Shown in pieces: positions 44,673 to 54,870 of a DNA stretch of 64,000 bases. Under the pieces are notes generated by a model, which was not told the origin of the DNA, did no database searches, and saw only the letters and a list, made by a program, of their open reading frames with translations. This DNA is from Beroe forskalii (taxonomy: Eukaryota > Ctenophora > Nuda > Beroida > Beroidae), in contig WFMF01000075.1 in NCBI GenBank assembly GCA_011033025.1, forward strand, positions 434,001 through 498,000, given 5' to 3'. Every line of letters starts with the position of its first letter. The first letter of the stretch is position 1. The position numbers and the translations under genes were made by a program.

Positions 44673-44730
44673 ATCATCAACACACCACTCTATGCTATGA
44701 TAATGACGTCATCACAACCCCCTATATATG
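44673..44730 (+). promoter_or_regulatory. CRE-type module with TATA box
   Basis: TATCATCAACACACCACTCT, CTATGATAATGACGTCATCA and CCCCTATATATGTATTC. A well-conserved copy. Confidence 0.65.
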
Positions 44731-45214
44731 TATTCATCTGGCGCATAATGATAAACACTTTGTGGTATGTAATCCTACACCATTGTTAGGCCACAGTACG
44801 ATACACTGTACTATTTTTAATACACCCCCGAATATGTGTAGGTGTTGTTGTGTTGGGAATGTAAGACCCAAACAAACGTACCTGTCATTAGCAGGCCGCG
44901 AGTTTTCAACGAAAAATGAAAGAATATAATATGACCTTTGTTTTTTAGCTAAACGGAATGATATAATTCGATATAAGAAATTCTTTGTCCGGATATTTTC
45001 AGAAAATTAAGGACAGTACCTATATTTAAAAACAAACTGAATTTGCTAATGTTGGAGTGTGACTATCCAATAATAATTGTATTGAATGAGGACCCTTTTC
45101 CCCTCTACATCCCCTGCTATGAAACCATCTCATCATCTCACACTAATTACACTCTTCTATTAATAAGTTGGTGCTACTCTAGTTTCTGCTTGTCTCATGA
45201 AGTAGTCTGTTCTT

Positions 45215-45320
45215 CATTAGATCCACCAATCAACAGCCCCCATTACATAACCTCAGCCAATCAGCAGCCCCCATTATATCACCTCAGCCAATCACAGAGC
45301 TGCTCCAAATCACGTGACTC
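45215..45320. promoter_or_regulatory. CCAAT words with CACGTGAC
   Basis: CCACCAATCAACAGCCCCCATTA, GCCAATCAGCAGCCCCCATTATA and GCCAATCACAGAGCTGC, then AATCACGTGACTC. The first two are direct repeats of about 32 bp. This is promoter-like, upstream of the module at 45458. Confidence 0.45.
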
Positions 45321-45457
45321 AAGACAGATACTGCTCACCATAAAACATGTGTTTTCATTAGCACGTATATTATAGCGGCGAAAGGAACACATGGTGATAG
45401 TATCAGAGGAAGAAATATATAATAATCACGCAAGATACTACACAGGTGGTCGTCGTG

Positions 45458-45499
45458 ATGACGCCATTATCATGACTCAAAGTGGTGCGTTGATGACGC
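45458..45499 (-). promoter_or_regulatory. CRE-type module
   Basis: GTGATGACGCCATTATCATG, then AAAGTGGTGCGTTGATGACG. On the minus strand a TATA-like ATTATATATTT lies about 30 bp further left (45415). Confidence 0.6.
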
Positions 45500-45987
45500 T
45501 GAACATGCTCTCGTTACATCAAGTATTTAATCTTCTCCAAGTTCTTACATAATATTAGATACACATGTTGAAGGTGGGCCGTCTGGCGCCACCATTTGCA
45601 GAAGAACAGCTGACCTAGCAACTTTATTATAAACTGTTGCAGCTATGAATGTAGCAGGTCTAACTATGCTACTGGCTAGGCAAGGAGTTGCAGGGAGTGT
45701 AGATCATGCAATTTTGTGTTTTTGTGTCTGTGTGTAGAACACACCGACCATCAAACAAACAAACTGTGCTCGTATGTCTTGAAGGTGCTCCTGTAAGCGA
45801 GTTTCTGTCCCGTGGTTTGGTGTCTGTGTTGGCATGGTACCTACCGTTACCATGGTTACCAGGTACCACAGCACATGTCGAAAAGGAACATATCACGAAT
45901 ATCTGATGCTAACTTCACAAATCACACTTCACACTCATTAGCACACCAATTATATAATGTGCTCACAGCTTGTAGATATGAACCGTT

Positions 45988-46048
45988 ATGACGTCATTAT
46001 CATAGCGTAACGTGGTACGTTACTGACGTTTCACCGCCTCTTTCTCAC
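45988..46048 (-). promoter_or_regulatory. CRE-type module with ACCGCCTCTTTCTC flank
   Basis: TATGACGTCATTATCATAGC, CGTGGTACGTTACTGACG, then TTTCACCGCCTCTTTCTCAC. Confidence 0.6.
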
Positions 46049-46192
46049 TTGCTGGAATTACACCTGCCCTGTGGCTTAAAACGAGGTGAAATGCTCCATT
46101 GGATATAGATCTGCTAAGTGCTACAGCTATTTGGTACATATCATCTAGTGTCACGCCCTGGTACCACGATCATGAGTTTATATCACCATGGG

Positions 46193-46250
46193 ATAAATAG
46201 GCGGTGTGACGTCATCAATTGACCATACTAAAGTGTATAATGATGTCACT
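46193..46250 (+). promoter_or_regulatory. CRE-type module with AAATAGGCGG flank
   Basis: ATAAATAGGCGGTGTGACG, TCATCAATTGACCATAC and TGTATAATGATGTCACT. It shows that GGCGG directly abuts the first CRE. Confidence 0.6.
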
Positions 46251-46323
46251 CTCAACCACCTGCTTCCCCAGTTTATCAACAGATGGTGCCGTGATGATAT
46301 TGTAGTCTGAAGATGCGCTCGGA

Positions 46324-46401
46324 ATAAATAGGCGGTCACAATGACGTCATTGACATTGTGCGCGCTGCCAAATTGTTTAATATAACCGCCTATTTCTCTT
46401 G
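46324..46401 (-). promoter_or_regulatory. CRE-type module flanked by AAATAGGCGG on both sides
   Basis: ATAAATAGGCGGTCACAATG, ACGTCATTGACATTGTG, then ATATAACCGCCTATTTCTCTTG. The two flanks are inverted copies, making the whole site nearly symmetrical. Confidence 0.55.
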
Positions 46402-48384
46402 AAGCAGGTATAATACTGCTGCCATATCATATAATCTTTTCTTCGTCATTATGACTTATAAGTCTCTATAATACTGTAGCACTATGTGGTTGATCGTGAG
46501 ATGGTGCTCATTGACCATTGTTTAGATGTTTATTTGATGATGTCAGCACCCATTGTGTGGTTTTAAATGCTCATTTGGTGACGATAGATTGCCTTATTTT
46601 GTGTGTTTTCGGGTGCTTCAATCAATAATCATACTGTTTGAGGAGTGGGTGGCGGGTGTAATGATTGAGGGTTGCAAATGCTCGGTCTTTAAGCTTGTAG
46701 GAACTATCCCACTCTCCCCCACGCCCCAGATTTGCAAGTGGTGTGATAAAATTGGTGCGTCATACTGCCATGATATCCATATGGGGATTACAACTTAGAA
46801 GTAGGGTGTCTCAATCCCTAGTTTAAGGAAGGCTACCAGACACCTAATGTACCACCCCACCCCAGATATATAAGAGCTCCTGTACCTCTTATCACGTGGG
46901 CAGTTGACTCAGGTGGGCTGGGTTACATTTTGCTGGAATAGTGGGAGTAACTTTAGTTTTCTCATTAAAAGTGGTTTGGAAAATAATTCTCACGGCTTTT
47001 AAGCACCCTTCCGCTTAATCGCTTAGTTCCCCTCGACTCGAAATGTTTTCTGAATCACGTCCAGCGTTAGGTATGATTATTATGAAATCTGAAGACAGAT
47101 TTATTCATATTTGAGACTCCATTTTTGGCAAGAAAATCGTTCTATGAGTATCGCTAAAGATTTATTCGCCATTTCACCGCGTACTGATTAATAGGAACCG
47201 TAATGAATGTTAAAATCATTGAAATGGTTAAGGGAGCAAGTTTCAAACGTCTAGATGATACGATAAAGTTTAAAATCAGAAGTTTTCTAAAATCATATGA
47301 CTATTGAAGTAGTAGTCGCATTCTCTAACTGAATAAATATATTCCCACTTCCTTATGGAGTATAATACTCAAAACCCATCACAGTTCTGGGAATTGGGTT
47401 TTATATATTTCAGGTACCTGAATATATATTTTATATTTATTATGCTATTTCATATGTAATATATGGAACCTATAAAATCGTTTCCTATATAATATGTAAT
47501 GAGACTGTCACTCTCGAAGATTGAGTTGTCCACGGTGAACTAGCAATCAAGCGAGCCCCACCGAGTTTCATATTAATGAAATCAGGCCTGTGCTGAGATT
47601 CATTAATATGCTCAATATGCGGGGGTATTGTGTATGTGATATTTTGAGATCGTGGAACTGCAAATAAACATGTTCAATTAATTGTGTCTCGCAAATCTAA
47701 ATTTGAATTTGCAGTTTCATACCAAAATCTGAACGTCTCTTAGTGGGTGGTACCGATCAACTTCAGATTGTTTGACTTGTTTGTCAACAGCTATATATAT
47801 TTAAACAGAGCAGACCGGGTTGAATAGAATTGCATTTATTAACCAGGATCCAGTTAAAATGACATAATTTGAATGGTCTTCCAATCAGAGAGGAAGCAGG
47901 AACGTTCTCCACTTCTATGCCCCATTTAGCTCTAATGAAGGCGACTTCTGCTGTTCATTTCTCGAAAACACAACCCACTTTAAAATAATATGGAACACAT
48001 ACTCGACAGCGTAGGATGATCATTTCTAGCGTGGTTGGTGGTCCCACTTTATTCAAATGGCTCGAATTTGTCACATGCATAATTGACGAGTCATATAGCG
48101 CCCCTTAACGCACTAACGCTGTGTTATAATGTGACATGTCCGTGATGGTTCTCATTAACCTGGTTCCCTCCACTGGAAGTGGGCAGATAGAGCTGGGAAC
48201 ATTATAGTTTATACAAAATATAGCTGCTGTATACAACAAACATTAAACGGGCTCGGCAAGCGCTTAAAAGCTTTCTCTTAGCGAGCACACTTCAAATCAA
48301 ACGCCTGGTTTCTCTTAGTGAACACACGCCTGGTTTCTTGCTCGTGCCCACAAGTTCTTCCCACAGCCCCTCTCTCTTTTATAG
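46402..48384. other. AT-rich sequence, no gene supported
   Basis: Contains a 12-bp inverted repeat (CATATTAATGAA / TTCATTAATATG, 47567-47611). Frames at 46553 (81 codons) and elsewhere have no motif. A repeated CACGCCTGGTTTCT phrase lies just upstream of the exon at 48385. Confidence 0.4.
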
Positions 48385-48445
48385 GAGGAAGTGGAAGTGT
48401 CTGGTAGAGCAATCCTTGAATCCTTGCCCTATGACCGAGTGTCTG
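48385..48445 (+). CDS. Candidate internal coding exon (61 nt)
   Basis: Bounded by an excellent acceptor (CCTCTCTCTTTTATAG) and donor (GTAAGC at 48446). The phase-0 frame is open and reads EEVEVSGRAILESLPYDRVS plus one base. It is followed by a 61-nt intron (48446-48506) ending GTTTGCCTTCCAG, a typical short invertebrate-type intron. This is the cleanest pair of splice signals in the window. No family is recognised from 20 residues. The first exon must lie upstream and was not found. Confidence 0.45.
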
Positions 48446-48506
48446 GTAAGCGGGGTAGTAGACGGCTTTTAAATATGGAATATTCTGCTACATGTTTGCC
48501 TTCCAG

Positions 48507-48610
48507 TACCTACTTGGAATGTGCCCTGTGTCTGGAGATGTTTGCCACTGGAAGATCGTCTGTTCGGTGGCCATTTATCTTCCATGATGTGTGTTTGTCT
48601 GAAATTCTAA
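48507..48610 (+). CDS. Candidate following (terminal?) exon
   Basis: Entered in the phase set by the exon at 48385-48445, the frame reads PTWNVPCVWRCLPLEDRLF, then GGHLSS, and ends at TAA 48608-48610. Another frame is also open further (to 48690), and a donor-like GTGGCC or GTGTGT could end the exon earlier, so the 3-prime boundary is uncertain. No motif is recognised. Confidence 0.35.
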
Positions 48611-48728
48611 ATAATATGCCATTCTTCGCCATCTCAAACAGAACTGGTAATAAGCTGCCTTTCTTCGATGCATCACACAGGATGGTTTAACGATTAATAC
48701 CTAGGCAGTATATATTTCTCAGCCGATT

Positions 48729-48776
48729 TCACTTTGTCACTTCATCACTTTGTCAGATTATCACTTTGTCACTTAT
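48729..48776. repeat. TCACTTTGTCA direct repeats, 4 units
   Basis: Units of 11-18 bp containing TCACTTTGTCA. Confidence 0.75.
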
Positions 48777-49210
48777 TCCTTGTGACCTGCCACGCCTGGG
48801 GGCCGCTACCCACTTTTAATCACGAGGCAATGTCCCTGGCTCTAGACAACTGTTCAATGACAAGCGCTAACAATGTTAGTAGACTTCAGTGTTATATTAA
48901 GCTCTAATAGATTAAATAGGTAAATGACCGCGCAAGGTGTTGTAACTTTGTGATGGGGCGCCTGCTGGGATTTGTCATTTCCTTGTCCTCACTCCTCTTC
49001 CTCCTCCTCCTCATCCTGCATTCGGAACTTTGAGTTTTGAGATTTTATCCTATTTTCTAGAAAATCAAGCTTTTTTACAATTTGGATGTGCGTGATTTTC
49101 TTTGAAAATTTTAATTCTTCATGTCAGTTGTTGCGATTAGCGGTAGCTAGGTACATAAACATGATAGTACATAAACATGTACTGTATTTGCCATTTTCCA
49201 TGTTTGTTGC

Positions 49211-49333
49211 TGTATGTATGTATGTATGCAAACAGTACCTCATATGTATGTACTATGTATGTATGTATGTATGTATGTATGTATGTATGTATGTATGTGC
49301 CATGTGTATGTATGTATGTATGTATGTATGTAT
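49211..49333. repeat. TATG tetranucleotide microsatellite
   Basis: Three ATGT/GTAT blocks separated by CAAACAGTACCTCATA and GTGCCATG. Frames of YVCM or HTYI repeats are artefacts. Confidence 0.95.
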
Positions 49334-49589
49334 TTGCAATGTTACTCGCTGGATGTATGAGTGTTGCTACCTTCTCGTGATGCAATTAATCAAGATACAC
49401 TGGCCGTGTAAAGTTACTTGCCATGCAATGCATGTTAGCAGCTCTTACATTTGACGAGTAAAGTCCAGAGTTTGACCGTGTGTACATCATGTATGATTGA
49501 ACAGAAATAGCAGGATAAATGTTGCTGAATCGTTGAATGTTCATCAGAAATAAATTCTTCTTGAGATTTTATGCGATGGTCACCGAATA

Positions 49590-50388
49590 CACTCAGTTTT
49601 TTTTATAAGAAACTGTCTATAAGAAACTTAGCCTAGGATTTCCGAAAATTTAAGAAACTTAGCCTAGAATTTCGGAAAAATTAAGAAACTTCACTGATTT
49701 ACAATTAAGAAATTAAGAAACTTCTAGCCTAGAATTTTTGAAATTTGTATATAAAATCCTATTGCAACTGAAATTTTTTTAACATGATACGTCTGATTTA
49801 TGGGGCTGCGCCCCCAGACCCCCATTTTTGATTGTTAACATTCCGAAACTAATCTAGTACTTCTATTGAACTTCTATTACAGTATTACACTGGATATGTG
49901 ATAATTGATCATTATATAGAATAGAAATTTAGAAAATGAATCTTTTCATGATTTTTCTGTTTAAAGTAACATGCCAGATACTAAAGCACAAAACAGAAAT
50001 TTAGAAATTGTTGTTGCGACAGGACACTATTACAGTTCCATATCTATTTCCAAAAGTTCCAAGCATTATAGGATTTAGATATTATCTAAATTTCAAATTT
50101 GATGAAGATCCCTGAACATTATTGTATACAGCTGCACAAATCTTTTAAGATAGGTACATGCTTAAAAGTGTATAATTTAACTGAAAATATCAGAAGGTTC
50201 GATTCTAATCCTCAACTACAGTCTACACAGTAGGTTCCTATGTTGGAAATTTCGTAGACATTTTTCGTACGGTATGTCGGTATGTAGAATTAAGAAACCG
50301 ATTAAGAAACTTTTAGGCTCAAAATCGTGAAAAAATAAGAAACTTGTAGCCAGGATTTCAATAAGTTTCTTATAAAAAAAACTGAGTG
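49590..50388. mobile_element. 799-bp Tc1/mariner-type MITE
   Basis: Ends CACTCAGTTTTTTTTATAAG and CTTATAAAAAAAACTGAGTG, flanked by TA on both sides (49588-49589, 50389-50390). Subterminal AAGAAACTTAGCCTAGAATTT words are repeated near both ends. It includes GGGGCTGCGCCCCCAGACCCCC at 49801. No transposase frame is present. Confidence 0.85.
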
Positions 50389-50399
50389 TAATGTTAGAA

Positions 50400-50794
50400 G
50401 ATAGTTAGTCCTGGCAAATTGATATCATACCTATAGGTTCTGTACTCGAGTAAATTGCTGCAATTTAACGTTTAACTATATGATTTAACCGATTATTATT
50501 AACAATTCGCCGTTATATATAAGTACTGCCATGTGTGCCAGAATTGCGGTATATATGGCTTGTTCCTCGTCGTAAACTGACCACTCTAAACCATGGTAAC
50601 ACCGTCACTGCTAGCTGTCTATGATATCTGTGCAGGTTCCTCGGTAGTCCTTGTGGCGTCTGGGGAACGGCCTCAACAGATCAACTTTTACTGTTTATAC
50701 CCCTCCTACCCCTCCCCTGGGCTACTGTAGACCGTATTACTGTTAGACCGTATTACTAACATTGTGATATGAGAAATATGCGGTTATTTTCAAC
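50400..50794. other. AT-rich sequence, no gene seen
   Basis: No gene, repeat or hairpin is supported. Confidence 0.45.
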
Positions 50795-50845
50795 ACTTTG
50801 GCAGCGCCCACAGTGTCAGTGACGTCATTGGGACCGCCCATGAAT
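50795..50845 (-). promoter_or_regulatory. CRE-type module, half
   Basis: GCAGCGCCCACAGTGTCAGT, then GACGTCATTGGGACCGCCCA. The CRE and CCGCC flank are present, but the ACCA half is missing. Confidence 0.4.
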
Positions 50846-50909
50846 TCTAAGCTACTGTTAGTATAGAAGGTAGATCAGATAGCCTCCCTAGGAACGTGCG
50901 CGCAAGACG

Positions 50910-50967
50910 AATAGGCGGTTAAGATGACGTCAGTATCACAGCTTAGCCTGTAAAGTTGATGAAGTTG
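50910..50967 (-). promoter_or_regulatory. CRE-type module with AATAGGCGG flank
   Basis: GAATAGGCGGTTAAGATGAC, GTCAGTATCACAGC, then AAAGTTGATGAAGTTGATC. Confidence 0.5.
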
Positions 50968-51081
50968 ATCTGCAATATTCCGAATGCCGGGGGTGTTAGT
51001 TCACTCCCTCAATGGGGTATAATCATTAAATGATGTAGTGAGTATACCTCTTTCACGGAACTCTAGTTTAGCACATTGAAA

Positions 51082-51120
51082 GTGACGTCATTATCAGGAT
51101 TTAACATAACTCACTGGTGA
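51082..51120 (-). promoter_or_regulatory. CRE-type module
   Basis: GTGACGTCATTATCAGGATT, then ACATAACTCACTGGTGATA. Confidence 0.5.
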
Positions 51121-51579
51121 TATCAAATAACCTACCTCAATACCTATAAAGGACTTGAGAGTGTGGCTCGCATCGTTTAGTAAGTGGCTGTGTTTAAAGC
51201 AGGGCTGTGGTAATGGTATGGCTTCGTGATTGTATTACCGTCCGAGATCTCACTATTTACTAAATAGTATTTAGCTATTTATTAGAGTGTATGGAACTCT
51301 CTACAGACCATCGGAGGTCCTTGTTGATGTTGTTAATTGTTTATTTGTGTTGGTGACCTGTTCTAGGCTGTCGGCTGGACGTGGATGTATTGGTTATTAA
51401 ATTTGGGGATTTCTTCTGCCCCTCAAATGATCCCGAATATTTCAGACATTATTTCTGTCAAAAGTTCCGTTTCCAAAGAATTTATTTTTTAAATCGACGA
51501 TATACTGCCACACCTGTTGACACAGTAGAATACTATGCTCCATCCTCCGCTGCCACGCCCTCCTTTGGACCATGTGTAC

Positions 51580-51700
51580 ACCACATGTAGTCATACACTG
51601 TGTGTAATGAGTATACACTGTGTGTAGGTATGCACTGTGTACATTTTGTGTTTGTATGTATATTGTATCCTGTGTGTAATGTGTATACATTGTATACATC
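51580..51700. repeat. Imprecise GTATACACTGTGTGTA repeats
   Basis: About five units of a 20-24-bp GTATACACTGTGTGTAATGA-like sequence. Frames across it (YTQYTQ and similar) are artefacts. Confidence 0.75.
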
Positions 51701-51777
51701 GGGAACGCCAGCATCACCGCACACTGCACAGATAACTATAGCTGTAACACTGTAACTAGAATGTAGATTGTTGCACA

Positions 51778-51820
51778 TTACGTCATTATCATGCTTCACA
51801 CTGGTATACAGACTGCGTCA
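51778..51820 (-). promoter_or_regulatory. CRE-type module, diverged
   Basis: TTACGTCATTATCATGC, TTCACACTGGTATACAG, then ACTGCGTCAG. Confidence 0.45.
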
Positions 51821-52220
51821 GATCGTCTCTTCCTCCATCTACAGCATGTCGGATGGCTATGTCACTAGGAGTTGGATGACTAGGAACACACATAACGAGC
51901 TACTGATCTGTAGTTTCCTCGGACTCACCGTGCTACCCTGCGAGGGGTACATTTAATCCTGTGCTACCTTGCGAGCGGTACATTCAATCTTCCATCATTA
52001 TACGCCGCATGGTAAATTCATTAAGCCGTGTGATTGCTTAATCACCCGAATTAGCTTCTCCTGATTCTTATCTCCTGTGCAATGAGGAGTTCTTATCTCC
52101 TATTCCTCTATCGTTTACATTCACTTACACACAGTCATTGTCTTCAGCTGCATGATCTGATATATATGTCCAAACTCCGGTCCTGTGTACAGAGTAGTGG
52201 AGGAATGAAAGGTGCTCTGA

Positions 52221-52281
52221 TCTCATCAATTCACCATTCTAAACCATGATAATGACGTCATCACGCCCGTCTATATATATT
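52221..52281 (+). promoter_or_regulatory. CRE-type module with TATA box (best copy)
   Basis: TCTCATCAATTCACCATTCT, AAACCATGATAATGACGTCA and TCACGCCCGTCTATATATAT. CRE to TATA is about 12 bp. Confidence 0.7.
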
Positions 52282-52414
52282 TTACTGAGTGAGAGTTGTA
52301 TATTGAGACGGTGTGTAGTGGAGGAGCTTCCAGTTTATGTATATTGTCCTCCTGTCACATATTATATTTACGCAGCAGCACCACACGACCAATGGGACAA
52401 TGATCCCCGGTCCT

Positions 52415-52455
52415 AGCAACCAATCAGAGCGCCGCGTTAGGGTCACGTGACCGTG
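52415..52455. promoter_or_regulatory. CCAAT plus CACGTGAC pair
   Basis: CAACCAATCAGAGCGCC, then GGTCACGTGACCG. The same pairing is seen at 45.3 kb and 37.5 kb. Confidence 0.45.
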
Positions 52456-52501
52456 CCTTGAGCTCTGGACAAATACACTTGAATAGCAGGATAAATTCAA
52501 T

Positions 52502-52837
52502 TTGTACCGTCCCCCGGAAAGTAGTGACCCTCTCAGGAGAGTAACCACTAGAGGACCACATTCAGCATTATTATGTGTGTGGGGTAGATGTAATATTCTC
52601 ATCTCCCCACGCAATACTTTAATATCTTCCCCTTTATTGAAATATATATACGAGGCTTCCTACTATGCGACGATGAGCGACCCATCTTTAGGTATTTCAC
52701 TTCATTTCAGAGGAATTTTCACGATCCGTCACCATGGCAACTTGGAAATAGTAGATGATATATTTCGCAATATTCACACAGATAGAACAGCCTGGCACGC
52801 TGTGTCAACAGATTTGTGCAGTGTTCAATCTACTTGA
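52502..52837 (+). CDS. Hypothetical ORF, unidentified (111 codons)
   Basis: An open frame 220 bp downstream of the TATA box at 52272; a second in-frame ATG lies at 52673 (MSDPSLG). Composition is mixed, without low-complexity bias, for example IFTIRHHGNLEIVDDIFRN near the middle. It stops at 52837, shortly before an AATAAA at 52848 inside a hairpin. No family is recognised and no splice evidence exists. It may be chance. Confidence 0.2.
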   Translation: MYRPPESSDPLRRVTTRGPHSALLCVWGRCNILISPRNTLISSPLLKYIYEASYYATMSDPSLGISLHFRGIFTIRHHGNLEIVDDIFRNIHTDRTAWHAVSTDLCSVQST

Positions 52838-52839
52838 AA

Positions 52840-52880
52840 CCGTTTGAAATAAACATTTGAAAGTGTTTATTTCAAACGGG
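52840..52880. terminator. Hairpin carrying AATAAA on both strands
   Basis: CCGTTTGAAATAAACA - TTTGAAAG - TGTTTATTTCAAACGG: 16-bp perfect arms and an 8-nt loop. Each arm gives GAAATAAAC on one strand, so it could act as a polyadenylation signal in both directions. This is inference only. Confidence 0.4.
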
Positions 52881-52950
52881 TCGGTATTAGCTCCTACAGA
52901 AAGTGTTCCCTCTCTCAATAGAACTAAAATTACCAATGATAAGGTGTCTG

Positions 52951-53092
52951 TAGCCGCCCCTCCCCACCACATCCATCATCCTCACTCACCCTCATCCCTC
53001 ACCCCACCATCCCAGCGGCGGTTAGAGGTAGGCACAGCCCCACTCTGGGGCTGTCCTCCTGCGGGCCCCCAGGCCCGGCCTCTCTTTATATA
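52951..53092 (+). repeat. GC-rich dispersed repeat, copy 2 (plus)
   Basis: AGCCGCCCCTCCCCACCACA, CATCCCTCACCCCACC, GGCACAGCCCCACTCTGGGG and GGCCCGGCCTCTCTTT. Inverse of 40787-40920. Confidence 0.65.
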
Positions 53093-53776
53093 TAAGGTGT
53101 CTGTTTGGGACGAGAATAGGTCAAATTGTCCTCGGGTAACTGAAATGAATTTCTTGAATCTTGATTTCATGAATTTTTTCCTGTTCCCAATCGCGTTTTT
53201 GTTTTACAAAAAGGCATTGAGAAAAGGTTAGCAGAGATCGTGTATTTTGGGGGTTGTGTGTATACTACCTTTACGCGTACTGTTAAATCTGAAATAGGTG
53301 GTGTGCTGCGCGCGACAAAAGTTGGTCGTCGTCGTCGTCGTCGTCGTATGCTCCATTTTCATGCATCCAACTGCTCCTTTATAATATCACTCGCGTCAGA
53401 GTAGCTTGGTGTAGTGGCATCCTTTGCATTGTGGGCTACAGCTAGCTAACAGCGTTGTAGGTATTTGAGTTCAATGCTCTGTTCATTCTGATGTTTAAAT
53501 TAATTCTTTTTCAAAAATTCTACAATTCTTTAATCATTAAATCGAAACAATATCGATTTTTACGGAATCAATCAAATATTTCATTGGATTTCAATCACAC
53601 AGTCATTTAGCCTTCTTTAAGTAGCGGGCAGTTCGAGCAAATTACAATGGGCAGTGTTATAAAATCAGCTATGAATGATCTAAAGAATTGGCGTGAGGAA
53701 AGAAAGACATTAGAGTTTGTCTCGGTTCATGATTGATAATATATCTGAATCTTTTATCCTAATCTTGGTCAGTAAT

Positions 53777-53784
53777 CAAATTTT
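53777..53784. repeat. 8-bp target-site duplication CAAATTTT, left copy
   Basis: Exact repeat of 55383-55390, just outside the inverted ends GGGCATAGATCC. Confidence 0.85.
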
Positions 53785-54329
53785 GGGCATAGATCCGTTT
53801 GCCACTTTGTCCGGGCGCCAGTCTGATGCAGGTCTAGCGCCGGTTTAGTGCAGGTCTAATGCCAGTCTAGTGCAGGTCTGATGCAGGTTTGGCGCCGGTT
53901 TTGTGCAGGTTTAGCGCCGGTTTAGCGCGGTGCCAGCGCCAGTCTAATGCAGGTCCTGTGCCGCTCTAATGCAGGTCTAGCGCCGGTTTGGTGCAGGTCC
54001 AGCGCCGGTTAAGCGCGGGTACAGCGCTGGTACAATGCAGGTCTAGCGCCGGTTTAATGCAGGTCTTGTGCCAGTCTAGTGCCACTCTAATGCAGGTCTA
54101 GCGCCAGTTTGGTGCAGGTCCAGCGCTGGTTGAGCGCGGGTGCAGCGCTGGTCCAATGCACCTCGGATGCTATCTCAATATCACTTGTGCATTTCATACT
54201 TATTTGGCGCTGATTAAATTATGCAGGTTTGACGTCGTTTGATGAATGTTTGGCGCTGTTTTAATGCAGGTGCAACGCCATTCCAATGCGGGTTTGGCGC
54301 CGTTTTCATGCAGGTTTAGGCTAAACCTG

Positions 54330-54386
54330 CATGGGGCATAGAACTGAACATGCTAAACCGTTTAGCATGTTCAGTTCTATGCCCCA
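54330..54386. repeat. Perfect hairpin, 28-bp arms
   Basis: ATGGGGCATAGAACTGAAC, then ATGCTAAAC, a two-base centre (CG) and the exact inverse. GGGCATAGA in the stem repeats the start of the element's own terminus. Confidence 0.9.
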
Positions 54387-54424
54387 TGACTCTTCATAAT
54401 AATAATAACTTATATTAATAAATA

Positions 54425-54870
54425 ATGGTTAATTGGTTACCGGTGGTAACTAACGTACTTCATCATTGTTACTGGTGGTAACTAACAAACGTTACCATGG
54501 TTATCGATGGTAACTTACGTACATTACCATGGTTATCTGTGGTAACTGACGAAGTGACGAACGTTACCATGGTTACCTACCGGTGGTTACTAACGTACGT
54601 TACCATGGTTACCGACCTGGTAACTAACGTGGGTTACCATGGTTACCGATGATAGCTTACATACGTTACCATGGTTACCGGTGGTAACTTAGGTGGATTG
54701 CCATTGTTACCGATGGTAACTAACGTGGGTAATCATGGTAAACGGTGGTAACTGGTCACTAACGTAGTAACGTATGTTACTATGGTTACCGATGGAAGCT
54801 AACGGACGTTACCATGGTTACCGGGGGTCCCTAACGGACGTTACCATGGCTAACGGTGGTAACTAACCTG
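54425..54870. repeat. About 33-bp tandem repeat of self-complementary units
   Basis: Units of ACGTTACCATGGTTACC then GGTGGTAACTA, about 13 copies. Each unit pairs with itself, so the whole array can fold. A short relative, CCGTTACCATGGTTACCAGG, occurs at 45844. Confidence 0.85.
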
